Notes under the pieces: generated by a model | Databases searched by the model: none | What the model saw: the letters and a program-made list of their open reading frames with translations, nothing else | What the model was told of the DNA's origin: nothing | Part shown: one piece after another, positions 24,804 to 34,297 of the stretch | Position numbering within the stretch: position 1 is the first letter of the stretch | Layout of the letters: every line of letters starts with the position of its first letter | Source of the DNA: Flavobacterium gawalongense | GTDB lineage: Bacteria; Bacteroidota; Bacteroidia; Flavobacteriales; Flavobacteriaceae | Assembly: GCF_007097265.1 (NCBI RefSeq) | Contig: NZ_VJZP01000014.1 | Span: 1 to 64,000 of the forward strand | Direction of reading: 5' to 3' | Length of the DNA stretch: 64,000 bases | Made by a program: the position numbers and the translations under genes

Positions 24804-26576
24804 ATGTTTGATATTTCTGCATTAAAAGAAATGAAGCTATCTGAGCTTCAAGAAATAGCTAAATCAGCTAAAACCATAAAGTTTAACGGTGTAAAAAAAG
24901 AGACATTAATTAGTCATATTTTAGAGCATCAAGCGGCTAACGTTGATTCGATATTAGAAACAAAAAAGGAAAGTAACGTTGAAGACGATAAGCCTAAAAG
25001 AGCTCGAATCGTTCCTGTTAAAAAAGCAGCTATTCAAAAAACGGTAACAAATTCTCTTTTCGAAAAAGAAGAAACTGTAGTAGAAATAAGTACTCCAGTT
25101 GAAGCAAACCATCCGGTTGAAGTAATTACACCAGTTGAGGAAGTAAGTGAAATTACTGAAGCAGTAGATGCAGGAAAAAAAGTAGGTAAGATTATTAAAT
25201 TTAATAAATCGGCCTACGAAAAGAAAATTGCTTTAAAAAAGGATAAGGAAGAAGTAAAAGAAGCAACCAAAGAAAATGTAGAGGTTATAGATGTAGCAAC
25301 TGAAGAAAAAACAGAAATTTCTGCTGCACCAGTAAAAAAAATAAACCCAAATCAATTGCATAAGCAGAATCCTAACCAGAACCAAAACGGGAGCGGAAAT
25401 GGGAATCAAAATCCGAATTTTAAAAATAAGAAAAGTAATTTTGCTGCTTCTGATTTTGAATTTGACGGAATTATAGAAAGTGAAGGCGTTCTTGAAATGA
25501 TGCCTGATGGATATGGTTTCTTACGTTCTTCAGATTATAATTATTTGGCTTCGCCAGATGATATTTATTTATCAACTTCTCAAATTAGATTGTTCGGTCT
25601 TAAAACCGGAGATACCGTAAAAGGAGTGGTTCGTCCACCAAAAGAAGGAGAAAAATTTTTCCCATTAGTAAGAGTTTTAAAAATAAACGGACACGATCCT
25701 CAAGTGGTTCGTGATAGGGTTTCATTCGAACATTTAACGCCTGTTTTTCCTTCAGAAAAATTCAAATTGGCTGAAAAGCAAAGCACTATTTCAACGCGAA
25801 TTATCGATTTGTTTTCACCAATAGGAAAAGGACAACGTGGAATGATTGTGGCACAACCTAAAACAGGTAAAACCATGTTGCTTAAGGAAATTGCCAATGC
25901 AATTGCAGCGAATCATCCTGAAGTTTATTTGATTGTTTTATTGATAGATGAACGCCCGGAAGAGGTTACAGACATGCAACGTAGTGTGCGTGGTGAAGTA
26001 ATTGCTTCCACATTTGACAGAGAACCACAAGAGCACGTTAAAATTGCTAATATCGTTCTTGAAAAAGCAAAACGCTTGGTAGAATGTGGTCATGATGTAG
26101 TGATTCTATTGGATTCGATTACGCGTTTGGCGAGAGCATATAATACGGTTCAACCAGCATCTGGTAAAGTATTAAGTGGTGGTGTTGATGCAAATGCATT
26201 GCAAAAACCAAAACGTTTCTTTGGAGCTGCCCGTAATGTAGAAAATGGAGGTTCGTTAAGTATAATCGCTACTGCTCTGACAGAAACTGGTTCGAAAATG
26301 GACGAAGTTATTTTTGAAGAATTTAAAGGTACTGGTAATATGGAGTTGCAATTGGATAGAAAAATTGCTAACAAACGTATTTTTCCAGCTATCGATTTAA
26401 CTTCTTCAAGTACAAGACGTGATGATATGTTATTGGATCAAAAAACATTACAGCGCATGTGGATTATGCGAAAATACCTTTCGGATATGAACCCGGTGGA
26501 AGCGATGGATTTTATCAATGACCGTTTCAAGAAAACCAAGAATAATGAAGAGTTTTTAATCTCAATGAATGATTAA
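24804..26576 (+). CDS. rho: transcription termination factor Rho, Bacteroidota long form
   Basis: A 590-residue hexameric RNA helicase that ends transcription at rho-dependent sites. Residues 1-50 form a Rho_N/SAP-like domain ([17 protein letters not shown]); residues ~60-215 are a low-complexity insertion rich in Lys, Glu, Val and Asn/Gln, absent from E. coli Rho (419 residues) but usual in this phylum. The RNA-binding cold-shock domain follows ([16 protein letters not shown]), then the ATPase with Walker A PKTGKT, Walker [11 protein letters not shown], and the Q/R-loop region [20 protein letters not shown]. The upstream box TATCTTTA is one mismatch from the -7 consensus. It ends at a strong bidirectional terminator. 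Confidence 0.97.
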   Translation: MFDISALKEMKLSELQEIAKSAKTIKFNGVKKETLISHILEHQAANVDSILETKKESNVEDDKPKRARIVPVKKAAIQKTVTNSLFEKEETVVEISTPVEANHPVEVITPVEEVSEITEAVDAGKKVGKIIKFNKSAYEKKIALKKDKEEVKEATKENVEVIDVATEEKTEISAAPVKKINPNQLHKQNPNQNQNGSGNGNQNPNFKNKKSNFAASDFEFDGIIESEGVLEMMPDGYGFLRSSDYNYLASPDDIYLSTSQIRLFGLKTGDTVKGVVRPPKEGEKFFPLVRVLKINGHDPQVVRDRVSFEHLTPVFPSEKFKLAEKQSTISTRIIDLFSPIGKGQRGMIVAQPKTGKTMLLKEIANAIAANHPEVYLIVLLIDERPEEVTDMQRSVRGEVIASTFDREPQEHVKIANIVLEKAKRLVECGHDVVILLDSITRLARAYNTVQPASGKVLSGGVDANALQKPKRFFGAARNVENGGSLSIIATALTETGSKMDEVIFEEFKGTGNMELQLDRKIANKRIFPAIDLTSSSTRRDDMLLDQKTLQRMWIMRKYLSDMNPVEAMDFINDRFKKTKNNEEFLISMND

Positions 26577-26640
26577 TAATTTAGTTTAACGTTTTTTTAG
26601 TTTAAGGTTTGAAGTTGAAAAAAGATTGAACCAAGAAAAT

Positions 26641-26686
26641 AATCCCATAAAAAAGTCCTCGATTTCGAGGACTTTTTTATGGGATT
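26641..26686. terminator. bidirectional terminator between rho and the methyltransferase gene
   Basis: A perfect 22-bp inverted repeat (arms 26641-26662 and 26665-26686) with a GC core AGTCCTCG and A/T runs on both sides serves the two convergent genes. Confidence 0.9.
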
Positions 26687-26691
26687 ATTTT

Positions 26692-26719
26692 CTTAAACCT
26701 TAAACCTTAAACCTTAAAC
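26692..26719. repeat. CTTAAAC heptanucleotide tandem repeat overlapping a stop codon
   Basis: Four perfect CTTAAAC units. The last overlaps the stop codon region of the methyltransferase gene, so copy changes would stay outside the coding part. Confidence 0.9.
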
Positions 26720-27943
26720 CTTTTTAACTTCTTCTTTTCGTTCTAACAATGCCATATAGAATCCATCAAAACCAGATTCTGAAGCCAAGATTTTTTGGTC
26801 TTTAACAAAGTTGAATTGTTTACCGATATCAGTAGTCAAAAAACGGGCAATTTGTTCTTGATTTTCTGATGGTAATATGGAACAAGTGGCATACACTAAT
26901 TTACCACCGGGTTTTACAATTTTAGAATAACTTTCTAAAACTTCCGATTGTACTTTACGAATGTTATCGATAAACTCTGGTTTTAATTTCCATTTGGCAT
27001 CTGGATTTCTTTTCAAAACTCCTAATCCGCTGCAAGGGGCATCAATTAAAACACGGTCTGCTTTTTCGTGTAATTTTTTGATAATTTTAGTTGAGTCAAT
27101 AATACGGTATTCAATATTGAAAGCACCGTCTCTTTTGGCTCTGATTTTTAATTGCTTCAATTTGCTTTCATACAAATCCATAGCGATTAATTGTCCTTTG
27201 TTTTCCATCAAAGAGGCAATATGCAATGTTTTTCCACCTGCACCGGCGCATGTATCAACGACACGCATTCCTGGTTTTACATCAAGGAAAGCAGCCACTA
27301 ATTGGGAATTGGCATCTTGAACTTCAAAAAAACCTTGTTTAAAAGCGTCAGTTAGGAAAACGTTAGCTCTTTCTTTTAAAACTAAAGCATCTGGCTGATT
27401 TTTAAGCGTTTCTGTTTCAATGTTTAAATCCATTAAAATGGCGCGCAGCGCTTCTCTTGTTGTTTTAAGTGTGTTGACTCTTAGGATAACTTTGGCTGGT
27501 TGATTTTGAGCTGTTATTTCAGTTGCCCAAACTTTCTCACCTAATTCTTTAACTCCCAATTCATCTATCCAATCCGGAATAGATTCTTTTAAGGCTCTCA
27601 CTTTTGAAAGCTCGTCAAAACGTCCTTTTATTTTTCTTTCCGGAGTTCCTTCCAGTTGACGCCAATCAGGAATAGGGTAGCCTCTTAAAACTGCCCATAC
27701 AGAAAACATTCTCCAAAGATTGTCTCTGTCAAAAGGTTCTTTTACTTCGGCTATTTCTGCGTATAATCTTTTCCAACGTACAATTTCGTAGATGGTTTCG
27801 GCAACAAATTTTCTGTCAGAGCTTCCCCAACGTTTGTCTTTTTTTAAGGATCTTGCTACCACTTTATCAGCATATTCACCTTCGTTAAAAATGGCATTTA
27901 AAGCGTCGATGGTAGTATAAACTAAATTTCTGTGTAATCTCAT
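26714..27943 (-). CDS. RsmB/NOP-family SAM-dependent RNA m5C methyltransferase
   Basis: A 409-residue rRNA or tRNA methyltransferase. The N-terminal NusB-like/PUA-like part is followed by the methyltransferase fold with SAM motif VVDTCAGAGGKTLHIAS, the catalytic motif DAPCSGLGVLKRNPDAKW with one Cys, and YATCSILPSENQEQ with the second Cys, the two-cysteine m5C signature. Whether position 967 of 16S rRNA is the target is not settled by sequence. A perfect -7 box lies 18 bases upstream. Confidence 0.92.
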   Translation of the reverse strand: MRLHRNLVYTTIDALNAIFNEGEYADKVVARSLKKDKRWGSSDRKFVAETIYEIVRWKRLYAEIAEVKEPFDRDNLWRMFSVWAVLRGYPIPDWRQLEGTPERKIKGRFDELSKVRALKESIPDWIDELGVKELGEKVWATEITAQNQPAKVILRVNTLKTTREALRAILMDLNIETETLKNQPDALVLKERANVFLTDAFKQGFFEVQDANSQLVAAFLDVKPGMRVVDTCAGAGGKTLHIASLMENKGQLIAMDLYESKLKQLKIRAKRDGAFNIEYRIIDSTKIIKKLHEKADRVLIDAPCSGLGVLKRNPDAKWKLKPEFIDNIRKVQSEVLESYSKIVKPGGKLVYATCSILPSENQEQIARFLTTDIGKQFNFVKDQKILASESGFDGFYMALLERKEEVKKV

Positions 27944-27960
27944 TTTAAATAATTGAGGTG

Positions 27961-27968
27961 CAAAGGTA
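27961..27968 (-). promoter_or_regulatory. -7 promoter box of the RsmB-type gene
   Basis: TACCTTTG on the minus strand, a perfect TAnnTTTG match 18-25 bases before the start codon. No clear -33 TTG is present. Confidence 0.55.
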
Positions 27969-28028
27969 CTATTAATTGATTGAATGTTATGTTTTTAATA
28001 ATGAATGTTGTTTTTAAATCTTTTGGCA

Positions 28029-28061
28029 TAAAAAAACACTGTAATCAAAACAGTGTTTTTT
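28029..28061 (-). terminator. terminator of kup
   Basis: AAAAAACACTG and CAGTGTTTTTT arms with a 9-base loop, 24 bases past the kup stop on the minus strand. Confidence 0.85.
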
Positions 28062-28084
28062 AAAATTTTTTAAATGTAAAAAGG

Positions 28085-30046
28085 TTATTTAACTCTTGTT
28101 AATCCTATATTTTCCGGAGCATGAAGCACCATTGGAAATTTTTCTATTTTAACAGAGCTGCTGTCCAAACCAAAGGCTCTTTCTTCAGATAAACTTAGTT
28201 TTTTAATAAAGAAATAGGAGTTCATGATTATTTTTTCATGCCAAAGTAAATCACTATCATTAGAAAGGAACTTTTCAGACAATACAAATTTGAAATCGCC
28301 TATAATATTATTTTTATTCAAAGATTCATATCTGCTGGTTATATCTACTTCTCCTTTTTGTACCATGTCTTTAATTACTTCTTTAAACATCAAGTTTATT
28401 TTTGTAGGTTCTCTAAACCCTAAATTAAAGTCAACTCGATACAAATCATCTTTGACCATTTCGGTTACTTTATATTCCGTTTTATAAGGTTCCGTTAATA
28501 TGTTTACGTGTACAAACCAATAAATATCGGCTCTTTTGGGTCTTTTTTGTAAAATGGAATACATTACTTTTTCTTCTATCTCATCCGTTCTGCCGGCATT
28601 GGTCATGTAAACTAAATGTGTAGCATATTTGGGTATAGATAAATCAGCACTTAATTCGACAAGTACTTTTTTGTAATCTTCAATTTTGACAATTTTTGTG
28701 TAACTCTTGTTGATTTTCTTCGCTAAATACCAAATTGTCATAATCGATATTAGTATTATGGCTATAAAAAGGGTTACATAACCACCATCTATAAATTTTG
28801 GTAGAATAGCAAAAAGAAAACTAAATTCAATAATCAGATAAACGGTAATTGTGGGAATCATAAAATATAGTTTTACTCTTTTCATAATTAAATAAAAATT
28901 AAGTAAAATGGTGGTCATAATCATACATAAAACGATTGCTAAACCATAAGCATGTTCCATATTACTGGATTCTTCAAAGTGCAATACAATACCAACACAC
29001 CCCAAAAACAACAACCAGTTTATGGACGGAATATACAATTGTCCCTTTAGTTCAGTAGGATATTTAATTTTAACTTTCGGCCAAAAATTTAATCGCATGG
29101 CTTCATTTATTAAAGTAAACGAACCACTAATCAATGCTTGTGATGCAATTACGGCAGCCGAAGTTGCAATTACAATTCCAATAGGCTGAAACCAATCAGC
29201 CATTATTAAATAGAATGGGTTTCCATTTTTTCCGCCTAAACTTAACAATGTTTCCCCTTCATGATGAATCAAATAGGCTGCTTGACCAAAATAGTTTAGA
29301 ACCAAAGTACTTTTTACAAATATCCAGCTAATTCTAATATTTTTTCGTCCGCAATGTCCCATATCTGAGTACAATGCTTCGGCACCTGTGGTACATAAAA
29401 ATACGGCACCTAACACAAAAAAACCTTCAGGATGAATACTCAATAGATGATAGGCATAATACGGATTTAGGGCTTTAAAAACTTCGGGATGTTTTGTAAT
29501 CTGTATTAGTCCAAGAATTCCAAGCATACTAAACCAGATTAGCATCATTGGAGCAAAAAATCGACCAACAAGTTTGGTTCCAAACTGCTGTATAGTAAAA
29601 AGTATGAATAAAATTCCAATAACTATAGGAATAGTATTTATTTCTGGGTAAAAAATTCTCATACCTTCAACGGCAGAGGATACTGATATAGGGGGGGTTA
29701 TAATTCCATCGGCCAATAAGGCACTTCCTCCAATAATGGCGGGAACAATCAGCCATTGAATTTTTGTTTTTTTGACTAAGGCATATAATGCAAAAATTCC
29801 ACCTTCACCGTGATTATCAGCACTCAAGGTAATGATTACGTATTTAATAGTGGTTTGTAGCGTAAGTGTCCAAAATACAGCTGAAATGCCTCCTAAAACA
29901 ACTTCGGCATTAATAATGTGATCACCCAGTATGGCTCTCATTACATATAATGGTGAAGTTCCTATATCACCGTAAATTATTCCTAATGAAACTAATAACC
30001 CGCCTAATGTCAATTTAGTATGCAAGTCTTTGTGCGATGCGCTCAT
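28085..30046 (-). CDS. kup: KUP-family potassium transporter
   Basis: A 653-residue inner-membrane K+ uptake protein. The family opening is seen near residue 15 (LGGLLVSLGIIYGDIGTSPLYV), followed by about twelve transmembrane helices to residue ~430 and a ~210-residue cytoplasmic C-terminal domain. The motif DNHGEGGIFALYAL is typical of KUP proteins. It probably works as a proton-potassium symporter. Length is normal for the family. Confidence 0.95.
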   Translation of the reverse strand: MSASHKDLHTKLTLGGLLVSLGIIYGDIGTSPLYVMRAILGDHIINAEVVLGGISAVFWTLTLQTTIKYVIITLSADNHGEGGIFALYALVKKTKIQWLIVPAIIGGSALLADGIITPPISVSSAVEGMRIFYPEINTIPIVIGILFILFTIQQFGTKLVGRFFAPMMLIWFSMLGILGLIQITKHPEVFKALNPYYAYHLLSIHPEGFFVLGAVFLCTTGAEALYSDMGHCGRKNIRISWIFVKSTLVLNYFGQAAYLIHHEGETLLSLGGKNGNPFYLIMADWFQPIGIVIATSAAVIASQALISGSFTLINEAMRLNFWPKVKIKYPTELKGQLYIPSINWLLFLGCVGIVLHFEESSNMEHAYGLAIVLCMIMTTILLNFYLIMKRVKLYFMIPTITVYLIIEFSFLFAILPKFIDGGYVTLFIAIILISIMTIWYLAKKINKSYTKIVKIEDYKKVLVELSADLSIPKYATHLVYMTNAGRTDEIEEKVMYSILQKRPKRADIYWFVHVNILTEPYKTEYKVTEMVKDDLYRVDFNLGFREPTKINLMFKEVIKDMVQKGEVDITSRYESLNKNNIIGDFKFVLSEKFLSNDSDLLWHEKIIMNSYFFIKKLSLSEERAFGLDSSSVKIEKFPMVLHAPENIGLTRVK

Positions 30047-30068
30047 GTATATTTTTTAAAAAACTTGT

Positions 30069-30076
30069 CAAATTTA
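30069..30076 (-). promoter_or_regulatory. -7 promoter box of kup
   Basis: TAAATTTG on the minus strand, matching TAnnTTTG, about 23 bases before the kup start codon. The -33 element is not evident. Confidence 0.5.
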
Positions 30077-30121
30077 CACTTTTAAAATAAATTAGGGCTG
30101 TTTATTTAATAAAATGACAAA

Positions 30122-30153
30122 AAAAAGCACAGTTGTTACAACCGTGCTTTTTA
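30122..30153 (-). terminator. terminator of the repeat-rich exported protein gene
   Basis: AAAAAGCAC and GTGCTTTTT arms enclosing GTTGTTACAAC, itself palindromic, 18 bases after the stop codon on the minus strand. Confidence 0.85.
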
Positions 30154-30170
30154 ATTTATTATAGTGTGTT

Positions 30171-31496
30171 TTAAGACCTTCTGTTGTCATTTCTTGATGA
30201 AGAATTTCCTCTTTGTTGTTCTGCTCTTTGCGGAGCTGATTCTCTTGAAGAGTTACCTCTGTTTTGAGATTCTGCTCTTTGTGGGGCAGCTTCTCTGGAA
30301 GGATTCGCTCTGTTTTGAGAATAGTCTCTTTGTGATTCTGCTCTTTGTGGGGCAGCTTCTCTGGAAGGATTCGCTCTGTTTTGAGAATAGTCTCTTTGAG
30401 ATTCTGCTCTTTGTGGGGCAGCTTCTCTGGAAGGATTTGTTCTGTTTTGAGAATAATCTCTTTGTGAATTAGTTTTTTGTGGCGCTGCTTCTCTGGAAGG
30501 ATTTGTTCTGTTTTGAGAATAATCTCTTTGTGAATTAGTTCTTTGTGGCGCTGCTTCTCTGGAAGGATTTGTTCTGTTTTGAGAATAGTCTCTTTGTGAA
30601 TTAGCTCTTTGTGGGGTTGCTTCTCTAGAAGGATTTGTTCTGTTTTGAGAATAATCTCTTTGTGAATTAGTTCTTTGTGGCGCTGCTTCTCTGGAAGGAT
30701 TCGTTCTGCTTTGAGAATACCCTTTTTCGTTTCTTGTACCAACATTTCTAACACCTCTTCTTTGGTCTAATTCATAACGATTTGTTACTTGAGAATTTCT
30801 TCTTGAAAAAGCATAATTCGGATGTTGTCTTTCATAGTCATTTGAACGTCTCGTGCTATATAATTCTACCGCTCGATTACTTCTTCTGTAGTTAACATAA
30901 TTGTAATTGTTATTTATGTTTAAACTAATGTTGATGTTATTTCTATATCTGAAAACCGGGAATGGATTCCATGCATAATAATAAGAAGGATAATATCCCC
31001 AATTCCAAGTTGAATAATAAGGGCGGTAATTAGAACTCCAGAAAGAAGCATAAATAAGCGGTGTGCTGTAATACACAGGCTCGTAAATGTAATTTTGGCC
31101 ATACATGTACACATCGCCTACAACTTGTACGTGAATATTGTTGTATCTGTCTTTCTCAACGTCAATTGTAGCAACGTCTTGATATACCTCGCGATCAAGA
31201 ACAGATTGAATGATGATTACGTGAGTTCGATTTTCTACGGTTTCAATTACGCGTAAATAATCAACTTCATTGTCATTATTTAAATCCAAATTTGATATTT
31301 GAAGCTTTGGGTCATTTAACCGTCTTTCGAAATCCTGAAGATCTCTCGAATCCCCAAAAATTGATGCAACCGCACGTAAATCTAAGTTATCACTAATCTC
31401 AGAATTCATGGCATTTATTGTTGTTCTATCTTGCGCTTGTATTTGTGTTGCGAAAACAGAAGTCAATAGACTTAAAAGGAGTAGTTTCGTTTTCAT
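30171..31496 (-). CDS. exported protein with a 22-residue tandem-repeat C-terminus
   Basis: Start taken at 31496, where MKTKLLLLSLLTSVFATQIQ gives a good signal peptide; an upstream in-frame ATG at 31535 would place 13 residues before it. The mature N-terminal half has an aromatic-rich region (YRPYYSTWNWGYYPSYYYAW). From about residue 260 the protein is seven near-identical 22-residue units of the type DYSQNRTNPSREAAPQR, rich in Arg, Ser, Asn and Gln and likely disordered. The 66-base period keeps several other frames open, producing spurious overlapping reading frames. Function unknown; an envelope or surface role is likely. Confidence 0.75.
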   Translation of the reverse strand: MKTKLLLLSLLTSVFATQIQAQDRTTINAMNSEISDNLDLRAVASIFGDSRDLQDFERRLNDPKLQISNLDLNNDNEVDYLRVIETVENRTHVIIIQSVLDREVYQDVATIDVEKDRYNNIHVQVVGDVYMYGQNYIYEPVYYSTPLIYASFWSSNYRPYYSTWNWGYYPSYYYAWNPFPVFRYRNNINISLNINNNYNYVNYRRSNRAVELYSTRRSNDYERQHPNYAFSRRNSQVTNRYELDQRRGVRNVGTRNEKGYSQSRTNPSREAAPQRTNSQRDYSQNRTNPSREATPQRANSQRDYSQNRTNPSREAAPQRTNSQRDYSQNRTNPSREAAPQKTNSQRDYSQNRTNPSREAAPQRAESQRDYSQNRANPSREAAPQRAESQRDYSQNRANPSREAAPQRAESQNRGNSSRESAPQRAEQQRGNSSSRNDNRRS

Positions 31497-31610
31497 AATT
31501 AATGTTATTAAGTTTAATGTTTTCTGAATATTCAATTACTGTGCCAATAAATTAGGCATCCATTGGTATTAACATTTTTAATTGTAAATTCGTCATAAAA
31601 ATCATATAAA

Positions 31611-32675
31611 ATGAGAAATATTTTTTTAATTGTGTTGTTTTTAATTGTTTTTATGTCTTGTAAAACAGGGGGTTATGTTGCTGAGAAATTAAATAACACA
31701 AGTTTTCAGTCCATTCAAATTGACACACTGTTTCAAGATAAAATGAGCATTAGAGCGATTCTTATTGATGCAAATAAAGTTTGGTATGCTGCTGATGAAT
31801 CAAGATTTGGTTTTTATGATTTGGAGAAAGATAAAAAAAATGAAAACAGGATTGAGAATGATAGTTTGAAGTTTGAATTTAGAAGTATTGCACAAACGTC
31901 TTCAGCTGTTTTTATCCTTAATGTTTCCAATCCGGCTTTGCTATATAGAATTTCTAAAGATGGTTCAGAAATAAAATTGGTCTATCAGGAAAATCACGAA
32001 AAAGTATTTTATGATAGTATGCAATTTTGGAATGATAAAGAAGGAATAGCTATAGGAGATCCAATATCCGATTGTCTTTCAATACTAATCACTCGTGACG
32101 GTGGAAATTCATGGAATAAAATTCCGTCGAGCAAATTGCCAAAAGTGACTGACGGGGAAGCAGCTTTTGCGGCAAGCAATACAAATATTGTTACAAAAGG
32201 AGATAAAGCATGGGTTGTTTCTGGAGGAAAAAAAGCCAGAGTTTTTTACTCACCTGATAAAGGAAAGACTTGGGAAGTTTATGATACACCAATTGTTCAA
32301 GGAAAAACCATGACTGGAATTTTCACCGCCGATTTTTATGATTTCAAAAAAGGATTTGTCGCTGGTGGAAATTATGAAGTTCCGGAACAAAATTCTGGAA
32401 ATAAAGCATCCACAACGAATGGAGGAAAAACTTGGAAATTAATTACTGAAAATCAAGGCTTTGGATATGCTTCCTGTGTGCAATATGTTCCAAATAGTAA
32501 TGGGACGGGATTAGTTTCAGTAGGTGCATCCGGATTATATTATTCTTCGGATAGTGGTAATTCATGGAAACAGTTATCTGCGGATTCCAGTCTTTTTACG
32601 ATTCGGTTTATGGATGAAAATACTGCTATTGCAGCAGGAAAAAATAAAATGATTCGCTTAAATTTCAAAAAATAA
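31611..32675 (+). CDS. lipoprotein with BNR/YCF48-like beta-propeller
   Basis: A 354-residue lipoprotein (lipobox FMSC, Cys at about 17). The domain consists of repeated blades with Asp-box-like motifs: SITRDGGNSWNKI in form TRDGGNSW, SPDKGKTW, TTNGGKTW and SSDSGNSW, as in BNR/sialidase-like and photosystem II assembly YCF48-like proteins. It is often named oxidoreductase in Flavobacteria, but no catalytic motif is visible. It is probably a periplasm- or surface-exposed binding protein. Confidence 0.8.
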   Translation: MRNIFLIVLFLIVFMSCKTGGYVAEKLNNTSFQSIQIDTLFQDKMSIRAILIDANKVWYAADESRFGFYDLEKDKKNENRIENDSLKFEFRSIAQTSSAVFILNVSNPALLYRISKDGSEIKLVYQENHEKVFYDSMQFWNDKEGIAIGDPISDCLSILITRDGGNSWNKIPSSKLPKVTDGEAAFAASNTNIVTKGDKAWVVSGGKKARVFYSPDKGKTWEVYDTPIVQGKTMTGIFTADFYDFKKGFVAGGNYEVPEQNSGNKASTTNGGKTWKLITENQGFGYASCVQYVPNSNGTGLVSVGASGLYYSSDSGNSWKQLSADSSLFTIRFMDENTAIAAGKNKMIRLNFKK

Positions 32676-32719
32676 AAACACCCGAAATGCTTTTTGTTTA
32701 GTACTTAGGGTGTTTTTTT
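32676..32719 (+). terminator. terminator of the YCF48-like lipoprotein gene
   Basis: AAACACCC and GGGTGTTT arms separated by about 24 bases, directly after the stop codon, followed by a T run. Confidence 0.75.
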
Positions 32720-32740
32720 GAACTAATAAATAAAAAGATA

Positions 32741-33199
32741 TCATCTTTTTGGGCCTTTGTTGCGATATTGTTGTAACAATTTTCTATTGAAATCCTCTTC
32801 AGCTTTTCTAAGTTTTATGATTTTCACAGCAGGAAATATTCCTTTCAAATTTTGCATGAATTTTTTTCTTAGCAGAAATAACTCTTCCTCAGTACTTTCC
32901 ATTTGAGTCAAAAAAGTATTTGCTTCTTTTTCAGTCATTTTATCCAAAGAACCATCATTCATTTTTCTCATAAAAGTCTTCATTTTTTGATGTCTCAATT
33001 CAAATTGTTTATCATCAAATGTATTGTAGATTGGCCAGAATTTCTCTGCTTCATTAGCTGTTAAATCTAATTCGGTGGTCAGAAAAGCTACTTTCAAAGC
33101 TTTAATTTGTTCTTTTTTTTCTTTCATTTTTTCGCCTTGTGCGTAAAAATTAAAAGAAACGAATAGTAGCAGTATTGGGAATAGTTTTTTAAAGTTCAT
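32741..33199 (-). CDS. Spy/CpxP-like periplasmic helical protein
   Basis: A 152-residue exported protein (signal FKKLFPILLLFVSFNFYAQG) that is almost wholly helical and highly charged, with the pattern LTANEAEKFWPIYNTFD and long Leu/Glu/Lys stretches, resembling Spy/CpxP and zinc-resistance-associated proteins, which act as periplasmic chaperones or stress sensors. It is the third gene of an operon with an ECF sigma factor and its likely anti-sigma factor. Confidence 0.8.
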   Translation of the reverse strand: MNFKKLFPILLLFVSFNFYAQGEKMKEKKEQIKALKVAFLTTELDLTANEAEKFWPIYNTFDDKQFELRHQKMKTFMRKMNDGSLDKMTEKEANTFLTQMESTEEELFLLRKKFMQNLKGIFPAVKIIKLRKAEEDFNRKLLQQYRNKGPKR

Positions 33200-33243
33200 T
33201 TTTTTATTTTTTGTTTAATTTTAACTTGGAAAAAAGCATTTTT

Positions 33244-33666
33244 TTATTCTAAAATAAGATGTTCTAAGTTGGAATTTGTAGTTAAAAGATCTTCTAAGGC
33301 TTCATCTTCTAAAACAACAGTTGAGTTAATGTTATTAATATCTTCGGGCTCTAATACACTAATCAAATCATATTGATTCATATTAGATTGATACGCTATG
33401 TAATTTTCTAAAGTAGTTGAATCCAGCTCTTTTGTGTTTGTTGAAGAGGGGGTCAAAATTGGAATCATCAATGCAAGTACTAATACTGCTGCAACCATCA
33501 TAATTAGAGTTTTTCTTTTTTGAAAAATAGAAATTACTTTCGGCTCGCTTACAGGCAATTGCTCCATCATTTTGGTTGAAAAATTTTCAAAATAATGATC
33601 TGGAGTTTTAAATCCTGACTCAATTTTAGGTTCGTTTTCTAATTTAAATGCTTTCATAATACTCAT
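33244..33666 (-). CDS. single-pass membrane protein, likely anti-sigma factor
   Basis: A 140-residue protein with a cytoplasmic N-terminal ~50 residues containing TPDHYFENF, one transmembrane helix (TLIMMVAAVLVLALMIPIL, about 53-71) and an acidic periplasmic tail rich in Leu, Asn and Glu. Its place 24 bases after an ECF sigma gene, together with the topology, indicates a sigma-binding anti-sigma protein; no HCC zinc motif is present. The start could be the Met three codons downstream. Confidence 0.65.
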   Translation of the reverse strand: MSIMKAFKLENEPKIESGFKTPDHYFENFSTKMMEQLPVSEPKVISIFQKRKTLIMMVAAVLVLALMIPILTPSSTNTKELDSTTLENYIAYQSNMNQYDLISVLEPEDINNINSTVVLEDEALEDLLTTNSNLEHLILE

Positions 33667-33690
33667 TAGACTTAATTAAATATAAAAGGT

Positions 33691-34233
33691 TTAATTTGCC
33701 GTTACAAAGGCTTCAATTTTTTTTACGGCATGATGATAAGATGCTTTCAAAGCACCTACTGATGTTCCTAGAATTTCTGATATTTCTTCATATTTTAATT
33801 CTTCAAAATATTTCATTTTGAAAACTAATTGTTGTTTTTCGGGTAAAACGGCAATGGCTTTTTGTAATTTTATTTGAATTTCATTTCCGTCAAAAAATAC
33901 ATCGGCTTTTAGATTGTCAATGGCTTTGTTTTGTAATGTTTCAGACGATATTCCATTAATTTTTGCTTTTTGATTCAAAAAAGTTAGCGCTTCATTAGTG
34001 GCAATGCGATACATCCATGAAAAAAGTTTGCTGTCGCCTTTGAAGTTTTTTAAATGTTGAAATACTTTTATAAAAGTATTTTGCAAAATATCATCGGCAT
34101 CATCATGACTCAAGACGATATTACGAATGTGGTTGTACAGCGGTCTTTGATAGTCCTGCAAGAGTTGTTGAAACGCATCATTTTGCGTTTTAGGGTTCAA
34201 TAGTTTTTGAATAAATTCCTTTTCCTCTTGCAA
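33691..34233 (-). CDS. ECF-type RNA polymerase sigma factor
   Basis: A 180-residue sigma-70-family factor with only regions 2 and 4. Region 2 is at about 25-90 (DADDILQNTFIKVFQHLKNF and LFSWMYRIATNEAL); region 4 at about 120-175 includes LPEKQQLVFKMKYFEELKYE and the helix-turn-helix ISEILGTSVGALKASYHHAV. The start codon is TTG: no ATG or GTG occurs near enough to keep region 2 intact. It is the first gene of a sigma/anti-sigma/Spy-like operon, likely an envelope stress module. Confidence 0.92.
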   Translation of the reverse strand: MQEEKEFIQKLLNPKTQNDAFQQLLQDYQRPLYNHIRNIVLSHDDADDILQNTFIKVFQHLKNFKGDSKLFSWMYRIATNEALTFLNQKAKINGISSETLQNKAIDNLKADVFFDGNEIQIKLQKAIAVLPEKQQLVFKMKYFEELKYEEISEILGTSVGALKASYHHAVKKIEAFVTAN

Positions 34234-34297
34234 AGCTATTATTTATCTGATTAGAATAGAATTTATCAAATAGGTTTAATCTGTTATCAAAAAAATA

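Noticed and set aside
30200..30720. Regular 66-bp repeats resembling a CRISPR array
   Set aside because: There are no unique spacers, the period is a multiple of three, and the sequence encodes a uniform 22-residue repeat in the signal-peptide-bearing frame.
30092..30754. A 220-codon open frame on the minus strand rich in Lys, Glu and Leu
   Set aside because: It is an alternative frame of the 66-bp coding repeat; it has no start context and the frame of the exported protein has a signal peptide.
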